Below are positions 5,754-11,442 of a stretch of 14,883 bases of DNA, in pieces; position 1 is the stretch's first letter, and each line of letters opens with the position of its first letter. The position numbers and the translations under genes are program-made. The DNA is from an uncultured Saprospiraceae bacterium (GTDB taxonomy: Bacteria; Bacteroidota; Bacteroidia; Chitinophagales; Saprospiraceae), in the NCBI GenBank assembly GCA_937127195.1, contig CAKZLT010000694.1, forward strand, positions 1-14,883. Direction: 5' to 3'. The notes below the pieces were generated by a model. That model made no database searches, had not been told where the DNA came from, and worked only from the letters and a program-made list of their open reading frames with translations.

Positions 5754-6800
5754 ATGCAAAAAAAATCTTTATTTATAGTCATTGAAGGATTGGATGGTTC
5801 AGGAAAAACAACAGCTTCGCGCTTATTGACGCAGACGTTGGAACGGACTTTTTCTAATAAAATAAAAAACTCATTTGAACCGCATGATGGTTCTACAAGT
5901 GGGCTTTATATTCGTCAAATTTTAACTAAAAAAATTACGCAGTTTGACCCGAGAGTGCTGGCTTTGGCTTTTGCGGCTAATCGCCTTGACCATAATATGC
6001 GCGTGATTAATCCGTGGCTTTCGCCAAAAGAAGCATTTGAACAGCCAAATATTTTGATTTGTGATAGATATTATTTGTCTTCTTTGGTGTATCAAACGAG
6101 TCTGGATTTTGGGTTGGAATCTGTTATGGCATTGAATGAAAAAGCACGCCGTCCAGATATTATTTTCTTTTTTAATGTTAGTAATGAAGTTTGCTATGAA
6201 CGAATGGCCAACCGAAATTTACCGCAAGAGTTGTTTGAAACGAAGCTATCAGAAACACGTGAAAAATATTTAAAAGCAATTGATTTTCTTAAGAAAAGAG
6301 GCGATAATATTGTTGAAATTGATGCGAGTGTTACTGTTGAGGCAATTGTTCAGCAGATGTTGGATGCTATTCATAACTATGAGCCGAGCTGGAAAGTAGA
6401 TGAAATTGAATTGTCTTCTTCTAATAAAAATACTGTTGAAATTGATAAGGCGAGATTTTTAACATTTCTAAAAAAAGAAGGCTATAGAGTAGGGAAGGAG
6501 TTGCCAGGAATGCCTTTTGAAAGTTTTGAATTGGAGTATCAATTGCCTTTGGGAGTGAAACAACGCGGTTGTGCGGTTATTTTGGAAGAATCTCCGCGTT
6601 ATGACTTGGTGCTACAATTGTTACAAAATTCTAATTTTTATCCAATTTCTGATTTTATAATAGTTGCTGCTCCTAATGCGGAAGCGTTGCGAAATGCGTA
6701 TTTTGAACGAGAAAAGGTAGTATTTGAGAATGGTGATGTGAAGTTGTCGCCTAGTTTGGTGTTTGTTTCACGCGGAGACGCAGAGGCGCAGAGATTTTAA
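5754..6800 (+). CDS. tmk: thymidylate kinase with an uncharacterised C-terminal extension
   Basis: Residues 1-208 are a dTMP kinase: P-loop EGLDGSGKTT (11-20), the dTMP-site arginine in AANRLDH (74-80), CDRYYLSSLVYQ (103-114) and a lid-like region near 150-173. It phosphorylates dTMP to dTDP for DNA synthesis in the cytoplasm. Thymidylate kinases are normally about 205-230 residues; this one is 348. Residues 209-348 form an extra region with alternating helix- and strand-like segments (e.g. VKQRGCAVILEESPRYD, 268-284) that I do not recognise. The last ~10 residues (VSRGDAEAQRF) are encoded by a CGCAGAG intergenic repeat that runs into the frame. I chose the ATG at 5754 (MQKKSLFIVIEGLDG) over an in-frame TTG at 5646, because the extra 36 residues translate the heptamer hairpin repeat. 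Confidence 0.88.
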   Translation: MQKKSLFIVIEGLDGSGKTTASRLLTQTLERTFSNKIKNSFEPHDGSTSGLYIRQILTKKITQFDPRVLALAFAANRLDHNMRVINPWLSPKEAFEQPNILICDRYYLSSLVYQTSLDFGLESVMALNEKARRPDIIFFFNVSNEVCYERMANRNLPQELFETKLSETREKYLKAIDFLKKRGDNIVEIDASVTVEAIVQQMLDAIHNYEPSWKVDEIELSSSNKNTVEIDKARFLTFLKKEGYRVGKELPGMPFESFELEYQLPLGVKQRGCAVILEESPRYDLVLQLLQNSNFYPISDFIIVAAPNAEALRNAYFEREKVVFENGDVKLSPSLVFVSRGDAEAQRF

Positions 6801-6858
6801 GAGTTTTTGTTTTGGCTTATTTCACGCAGAGTTGACGGGAGAAGCAGAGTTGCAGAGT
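6766..6858 (+). repeat. two CGCAGAG-type repeats overlapping the end of tmk
   Basis: The first copy (6766-6798) starts TTTCACGCGGAGACGCAGAG and encodes the last tmk residues and its stop. The second (6820-6858) starts TTTCACGCAGAGTTGACGGG and continues through GAAGCAGAGTTGCAGAG. They are divergent members of the same word family and resemble the reverse complement of the 1822-1865 repeat. The word TTTCACGCAGAGACGCAGAG is one I recognise as recurring between genes in several bacterial phyla; this was not checked by search. Confidence 0.75.
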
Positions 6859-6864
6859 TTTTTT

Positions 6865-6882
6865 GCTTTTTTATAAAAAAGC
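6865..6882. terminator. candidate bidirectional terminator after tmk
   Basis: An 18-base perfect palindrome (GCTTTTTTATAAAAAAGC) is preceded by a T run and lies 65 bases after the tmk stop. As RNA it would make a stem of up to eight pairs that is nearly all A-U, so it would be a weak terminator at best. A similar TTATAAAAAAGCTAT word occurs at 4254-4268. Confidence 0.35.
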
Positions 6883-6904
6883 TATAATCAAAAAACACTT
6901 TGTT

Positions 6905-6929
6905 TTCTTTGTTCCTTTGTGGTTCAAAT
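6905..6929 (+). repeat. CTTTGTGGTTCAAAT word repeat upstream of the PhoD gene
   Basis: TTCTTTGTTCCTTTGTGG followed by TTCAAAT resembles other short words in the window: TTTTTGGTTCAAA at 3749-3761, and ACCACAAAG, its reverse complement, at 122-130. It lies about 36 bases before the PhoD ATG. No convincing -33/-7 promoter pair is visible in this gap. Confidence 0.35.
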
Positions 6930-6964
6930 ATTCCTTTTGTAGGTTGAATAATTAATTAAAAGAT

Positions 6965-8476
6965 ATGAAATACATTCATTTTTATTGTTTGCTTACTTTG
7001 ATGGTTGTAATTGGTTGCCAAAGCGGTGGCGAAAAACTGCCAAATGACCCTTTTCAACATGGTGTTGCTTCTGGAGATCCGTTGACTGATGCCGTGATTA
7101 TTTGGACGCGAGTAACTGGCGATAGTTTGGGAGAAGCATCGGTTAATTGGAAAATGGCAACTGATGTAGATATGAAAAAAGTAGTTCAGAAAGGAACAAC
7201 TTCTACGAATGAAAGCCATGATTACACCGTTAAAGTGGATGTGAAAGAACTAAATCCCAATACAACTTATTATTATCAATTTGAATTTGGTGGTTACGTT
7301 TCGCCTGTCGGTCGTACTTTGACTGCACCTAAAGAAGATATAACTAGCCTGAAATTGGCGGTCGTGAGTTGTAGTAATTACGAAGCGGGGTATTATAATG
7401 CTTTTGCTCGATTGGCAGAAAAAGACGGAATTAGTGCTGTCTTGCATTTGGGAGATTATATTTATGAATATGAAGAAGGTGGTTATGGTGACTCTACTTT
7501 GGATAGAAAACACTTACCTAAAACGGAGTTATTGACACTTAAAGATTATAGAACTCGATATGCTCAATATCGTTCGGATGCGGATTTGCAGCGCGTGCAT
7601 CAAGTTCATCCTTTTATTAATATTTGGGATGACCACGAGATTGCAAATAATGCACACATCACTGGAGGACAGAATCACAATGAAGGAGAAGGTGATTATA
7701 TAGATCGAAGGGAAGCCGCAAAACAGGCGTTTCATGAGTGGTTGCCGATTAGAGAAAATGATAATCATTACCGAAAATTCAAATTTGGAGATTTGGCAAC
7801 TGTAATGATGTTGGATGAACGATTGGAAGGTAGAACGCCACCTGTCGAAAGTCCAGAATCACCAACTTTTAATGATGAAAATAGAGCGATGCTCGGAAAA
7901 GAGCAATTTGATTGGTTAATTGATGGACTAAAATCCTCTGAAACGAATTGGAATATAATTGGTAGTCAAGTAATTTTTTCGGACTGGGTGATTGAACCTT
8001 TGGGTTATGGATCTCGATTGAATATGGATACTTGGGATGGTTATCCTGCCGAAAAAAGACGTTTGATTGAGGCATTTAAGGCAAATAATTTAAAAGAGTT
8101 GGTTTTTGTTTCGGGCGATTCTCATTCTTCTTATGCTTTTGAAGTGCCTAGTAATCCAGCGATTTATGATGCAAGAACTTCTAATGGAACAATCGCAGTA
8201 GAGTTTGCGACACCGAGTATAACTTCTTCTAATCTGGGAACTTATGAAACAGAAGAGAAAGTGAAAGAAGTCGAAGCTGCTATGAAAAAGGCTAATCGCC
8301 ATTTGAAATATGTGGATTTGAGCCATAATGGTTATATTATATTAGAATTGTCTCCGACGCAAATATACGCTCATTATTATTATGTAGATAAAGTGAATGA
8401 ACGTTCAACTAATGAAGAAAAAGCGATGACTTATATCAAAAGAAGATTTAGTAATCAGTTGATTAGGGGGAATTGA
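6965..8476 (+). CDS. PhoD-like alkaline phosphatase family lipoprotein
   Basis: The 503-residue protein has a lipoprotein signal: a hydrophobic segment to residue 17 and lipobox VIGC with C18. The PhoD_N fibronectin-like domain covers about residues 28-125 (HGVASGDPLTDAVIIWTR, 32-49). The PhoD metallophosphatase domain follows, with C136 (VVSCSNYE), HLGDYIYEY (161-169), IWDDHEIANN (220-229) and VSGDSHSSYAF (382-392), all expected iron/calcium ligands. Family members release phosphate from phosphomono- or diesters outside the cytoplasm; the substrate here is unknown. C18 is followed by QSGGEK, with no acidic surface-export signal, so a periplasm-facing location is likely. The stop codon lies inside an AATTGATAATTGG word repeat, so the final one or two residues may be repeat-derived. 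A glycosyltransferase gene follows after 46 bases. No Pho-box-like site was recognised. Confidence 0.92.
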   Translation: MKYIHFYCLLTLMVVIGCQSGGEKLPNDPFQHGVASGDPLTDAVIIWTRVTGDSLGEASVNWKMATDVDMKKVVQKGTTSTNESHDYTVKVDVKELNPNTTYYYQFEFGGYVSPVGRTLTAPKEDITSLKLAVVSCSNYEAGYYNAFARLAEKDGISAVLHLGDYIYEYEEGGYGDSTLDRKHLPKTELLTLKDYRTRYAQYRSDADLQRVHQVHPFINIWDDHEIANNAHITGGQNHNEGEGDYIDRREAAKQAFHEWLPIRENDNHYRKFKFGDLATVMMLDERLEGRTPPVESPESPTFNDENRAMLGKEQFDWLIDGLKSSETNWNIIGSQVIFSDWVIEPLGYGSRLNMDTWDGYPAEKRRLIEAFKANNLKELVFVSGDSHSSYAFEVPSNPAIYDARTSNGTIAVEFATPSITSSNLGTYETEEKVKEVEAAMKKANRHLKYVDLSHNGYIILELSPTQIYAHYYYVDKVNERSTNEEKAMTYIKRRFSNQLIRGN

Positions 8477-8522
8477 TAATTGGGAGTTATTGATTTTTGA
8501 GTAATAATTTTTATAAAAAATA

Positions 8523-9272
8523 ATGGAGAAAATAACGGCAATTATACCTTGTTTTAATGAAGAAATACACATGAATGCTGTATTAGAATCTGTCAAATGG
8601 GCGGATGAAATAATGGTAGTGGATTCGTTTAGTACAGATAAATCACTAGAAATTGCTCAAAAACATACGGATTTTATTATTCAAAGAGAATATGAGAATT
8701 CTGCTAGTCAAAAAAACTGGGCGATTCCTCAGGCAACGCATGATTGGATTTTGTTGGTAGATGCAGACGAACGAGTTACACCAGCATTGAAAGCCGAAAT
8801 TCAGAAAATTCTTGAAAACCCTCAATCTGATGCTTATTGGATATATCGTCAGAATTTCTTTATGGGAGAAGAGGTCAAATATAGTGGCATTCAGAATGAT
8901 AAAGTGATTCGATTATTCAAAAAAGATTGCCGTTATGAACCATTGAATGTTCATGCTGAAATCTTAACAAAAGATTTGAAAGTTGATTTTTTAAAAGAAA
9001 AATTAACGCATGACACCTTCAAAGGAATGGAAGCGTATCTCAAAAAATTGCACCGCTATGCCAACTGGGCAGCGCGTGATTATATGAAAAAAACGCCAAA
9101 AGTGACTTTGTTTCACTTGTTGGTTAAGCCTGGCTTTCGCTTTTTCAAACACTATATATTAAAAGGAGGTATCAGAGATGGACGAATTGGTTTTATTATT
9201 AGTTCGTTGACGGCTTGGAGCGTGTTTTTGCGTTATTGGAAAATGATGGATATTCGATTGAAAGAAAAGTAG
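8523..9272 (+). CDS. glycosyltransferase family 2, WaaE/KdtX-like
   Basis: The 249-residue protein is a GT-A fold family 2 glycosyltransferase. It has the N-terminal TAIIPCFNEE (5-14), WADEIMVVDSFSTDKS (26-41) for nucleotide binding, and the metal-binding DADE (80-83). The acceptor region includes QNDKVIRLFKK (124-134) and VHAEI (143-147). The C-terminal block KPGFRFFKHYILKGGIRDGR (202-221) is typical of the WaaE/KdtX branch that adds sugars to lipopolysaccharide core. A hydrophobic segment near residues 222-238 suggests membrane association. The enzyme probably works at the cytoplasmic face with a nucleotide sugar. Donor and acceptor cannot be told from sequence. The start at 8523 has an AT-rich leader (AAAAATAATG). 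It ends convergently against pyrD with a hairpin between them. Confidence 0.9.
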   Translation: MEKITAIIPCFNEEIHMNAVLESVKWADEIMVVDSFSTDKSLEIAQKHTDFIIQREYENSASQKNWAIPQATHDWILLVDADERVTPALKAEIQKILENPQSDAYWIYRQNFFMGEEVKYSGIQNDKVIRLFKKDCRYEPLNVHAEILTKDLKVDFLKEKLTHDTFKGMEAYLKKLHRYANWAARDYMKKTPKVTLFHLLVKPGFRFFKHYILKGGIRDGRIGFIISSLTAWSVFLRYWKMMDIRLKEK

Positions 9273-9277
9273 TAGTA

Positions 9278-9345
9278 GTTGGGAGTTGGCTGCCGCTATC
9301 AGCCCAAACTAATAGCGGTAGCCAACCTGCAACTGGCAACTCGTA
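9278..9345. terminator. hairpin repeat between convergent GT2 and pyrD, likely two-way terminator
   Basis: GTTGGCTGCCGCTAT (9285-9299) pairs with ATAGCGGTAGCCAAC (9312-9326) at 14 of 15 positions, and the odd pair can be G-U in RNA, with a 12-base loop. Degenerate TTGG/CAAC words extend the arms outward (GTTGGGAGTTGG on the left, GCAACTGGCAACTCG on the right). It fills most of the 83-base gap between two genes that end facing each other, a usual place for a bidirectional terminator. However, no clean T run follows on either strand. Read on the minus strand, its CCGCTATTAGT is identical to the core at 5662-5672, so it is also a member of that repeat family. Confidence 0.6.
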
Positions 9346-9355
9346 ACCCGAAATT

Positions 9356-10387
9356 TTATTTCACCAATGCTTTATTAATTCGCTTAATCAAACTTGGTCC
9401 TTCATAGATTAATCCCGAATAAACTTGTACCAAATCTGCACCAGCATTGATTTTTTCGATAGCATCTGCTGCCGAAGCAATTCCTCCTACGGCAATAATT
9501 TTGAGTTCAGGAGATTTATCTTTTAAGTATTTAACGACTTCTGTTGAGCGTTTTCTGACAGGCGCACCACTCAAGCCACCATTTCCGATAGCTTTGATTT
9601 CTTGATCCGAAGTGTTTAAGTTAGCTCGATTAATTGTAGTATTAGCTGCAATAATACCTGCTATTTTGGTTGTAGCAACGATTTCTATAATATCATCTAA
9701 TTGTGTATCGGTCAAATCTGGAGCAATTTTTAGTAAAATTGGCTTTGGAGATGATTTTTTATGGTTGAGTGTTTGAAGTGTCGAAAGTAAATTAGTCAAA
9801 GGTTTTTTGTCCTGTAATGCACGCAAGTTAGGCGTATTGGGAGAACTTACATTCACAACAAAATAATCAACATAAGGAAATAAAGCTTCAAAGCATATTT
9901 TATAATCATTGACTGCTTCCTCGTTAGGAGTTACTTTATTTTTACCGATATTTCCACCAATAATAACACCTTCTGGTCGTTTCCCATTTTTTAGGCGACT
10001 AACAAAAGCATCAATTCCTTCATTATTGAAACCCATCCGATTAATCAAGCCATTGTCTTTTGGCAAACGAAACAAACGCGGTTGAGGGTTACCATCTTGA
10101 GCTTTTGGTGTAACTGTTCCGATTTCGATAAAACCAAATCCTAAGCTGGTCATTGCTTGATAATACTTGCCATCTTTATCAAAACCAGCAGCCAAACCCA
10201 CTGGGTTTTTAAATTTTAAACCAAAAACTTCTCGCTCTAAACTTGGATGTTCTACCTTGAAACTAGCTCTAAAAAGATGACTAATCCCAGGTATTGCTAA
10301 AGTCATTTTGAGCAAACTAACGGTCAAATGATGTGCTTTTTCGGGAGATAATAAGAATAATAATTTTTTAAGTATCGCTTTGTACAT
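9356..10387 (-). CDS. pyrD: dihydroorotate dehydrogenase, quinone-dependent (class 2)
   Basis: The 343-residue enzyme has the class 2 layout: an N-terminal helical segment (about 1-45) that docks on the membrane and takes quinone, then the FMN-binding TIM barrel. Visible motifs are KNPVGLAAGFDKDG (60-73), FIEIGTVTPKAQDGNPQPR (86-104), NRMGFNN (116-122), NVSSPNTPNLRAL (179-191), ANTT (248-251), GGLSGAPV (270-277) and IIAVGGIASAADA (297-309). S182 in NVSSPNTP is the class 2 catalytic base; class 1 enzymes have cysteine there. It oxidises dihydroorotate to orotate in pyrimidine synthesis, passing electrons to the quinone pool. It is the last gene of the leftward set, 111 bases after miaA, and has its own -7 box at 10422-10429. 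MYKAILKKLLF is a normal start. Confidence 0.97.
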   Translation of the reverse strand: MYKAILKKLLFLLSPEKAHHLTVSLLKMTLAIPGISHLFRASFKVEHPSLEREVFGLKFKNPVGLAAGFDKDGKYYQAMTSLGFGFIEIGTVTPKAQDGNPQPRLFRLPKDNGLINRMGFNNEGIDAFVSRLKNGKRPEGVIIGGNIGKNKVTPNEEAVNDYKICFEALFPYVDYFVVNVSSPNTPNLRALQDKKPLTNLLSTLQTLNHKKSSPKPILLKIAPDLTDTQLDDIIEIVATTKIAGIIAANTTINRANLNTSDQEIKAIGNGGLSGAPVRKRSTEVVKYLKDKSPELKIIAVGGIASAADAIEKINAGADLVQVYSGLIYEGPSLIKRINKALVK

Positions 10388-10421
10388 AAATGCCGTTTTG
10401 TATAGTTTTTGAAAATTTGGG

Positions 10422-10429
10422 CAAAGGTA
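10422..10429 (-). promoter_or_regulatory. Bacteroidota-type -7 promoter box for pyrD
   Basis: On the minus strand the bases read TACCTTTG, a perfect match to the TAnnTTTG consensus of the Bacteroidota housekeeping sigma factor, followed by C as is common. The box ends 34 bases before the pyrD ATG, giving a predicted leader of about 30 bases. No good TTTG -33 box is seen at 19-21 bases upstream. That stretch is where the TCTCTTTTCT repeat word lies. Confidence 0.55.
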
Positions 10430-10440
10430 TGAAAATTATT

Positions 10441-10490
10441 AGAAAAGAGACTGTCTTCGGCTGAGAGAAGCGAGACTGCCCTTTTCGTTT
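10441..10490 (-). repeat. partial TCTCTTTTCT element between miaA and pyrD
   Basis: On the minus strand the 10-mer TCTCTTTTCT (10450-10441) is identical to the conserved left end of the elements at 2413, 2448 and 4320, and points the same way relative to the downstream gene (pyrD). Next to it GAGACTG occurs twice on the plus strand (10447-10453, 10472-10478), with a CTTC/GAAG stem (10455-10458, 10467-10470) between. The GGTCTAAAA end is missing, so this is at most a partial or divergent member. Confidence 0.45.
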
Positions 10491-10498
10491 CCTTTTTA

Positions 10499-11401
10499 CT
10501 AATTGGTAATCTTTTTTTCTAAAAAATCGACAATTTTATTTTGGTTACTTGGTTCAAAAAAATGAATATCTCCCGATCTTCTGAGCCATGTCAATTGCCT
10601 TTTAGCGTATCTACGCGAATTTCTTTTGATTAGACGAATAGCTTCTTTTTGGTCTATTTTTTTATTAAAAAAGTCAAATAGTTCTTGATAACCAACAGTT
10701 TGTAAAGAATTCAAATGTTGATTAGGTAACAGTGATTTTGCTTCTGCTTCAAGCCCAGCTTCTAACATCAAATCTACTCTTAGGTTAATTCGATCGTATA
10801 AAACAGAACGTTCCCAATTGAGAGCAATTTTGATAGGAGAGAATGCACGATTGGCTTTTTTTGCAGTTAGAAAGGAAGAATATGGCTTACCAGTGGTGCG
10901 AAAAATTTCTAATGCTCGAATGAGCCTGTGTGCGTTTTGAGTATCGACAGTGGCATAATAATCTGGGTCTGCGACCTGTAATTCTTGTTGTAATGGCTCA
11001 ATACCATCTTTTTCGAAAGCATCAATTAAAGCTGCACGAGTACTTTCGGGAACATCAGGAAATTTATCTAAACCTTCACAAACGGCTTGTATAAATAAAC
11101 CAGAACCGCCTGCCATAATAACTACATCGTGATTTTGATATAGTTTTTCTAGCAAAGCGATGGTATCTCTTTCGTATTGACCAACGCTGTATTCATCATG
11201 AATACTTAAGTTGTCAATAAAATAATGCTTCGCTTCTGCCAGTTCATCAGGCGTAGGCTTGGCTGTTCCTATATTCATCTCGCGGTAAAATTGCCGACTA
11301 TCAGCCGAGATAATCACCGTTTTGAAGTGTTTCGCTAATCTAATAGCTAAGGAAGTTTTTCCAGAAGCTGTTGCCCCAGCTACGACTATCAGGTGTTTCA
11401 T
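10499..11401 (-). CDS. miaA: tRNA dimethylallyltransferase MiaA
   Basis: The 300-residue protein has the family's length and motif order: P-loop GATASGKT (9-16), SADSRQFYREMNIGTAKPT (32-50) with the catalytic aspartate D34, AGGSGLFIQA (97-106), the QTVGYQELFDFF block near residue 235, and the C-terminal RRYAKRQLTWLRR stretch that contacts the tRNA anticodon stem. MiaA transfers a dimethylallyl group to N6 of adenosine 37 in tRNAs reading codons that start with U, improving codon pairing. GGSGLF stands where many homologues have GGTGLY, a mild substitution. It starts 41 bases after the pgpH stop on the same strand, so the two are probably cotranscribed. A repeat element and an independent pyrD promoter follow it. 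Confidence 0.96.
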   Translation of the reverse strand: MKHLIVVAGATASGKTSLAIRLAKHFKTVIISADSRQFYREMNIGTAKPTPDELAEAKHYFIDNLSIHDEYSVGQYERDTIALLEKLYQNHDVVIMAGGSGLFIQAVCEGLDKFPDVPESTRAALIDAFEKDGIEPLQQELQVADPDYYATVDTQNAHRLIRALEIFRTTGKPYSSFLTAKKANRAFSPIKIALNWERSVLYDRINLRVDLMLEAGLEAEAKSLLPNQHLNSLQTVGYQELFDFFNKKIDQKEAIRLIKRNSRRYAKRQLTWLRRSGDIHFFEPSNQNKIVDFLEKKITN

Positions 11402-11442
11402 TAATTTTGAGTTAGTGATTTTTTGGCTATTTTTAAAAAAAA

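Noticed and set aside
7250..7513. Minus-strand frames opposite the PhoD gene (also 6956-7219, 7529-7768, 7869-8075, 8090-8326)
   Set aside because: They lie entirely antisense to a gene with intact catalytic motifs; none has a recognisable domain or leader.
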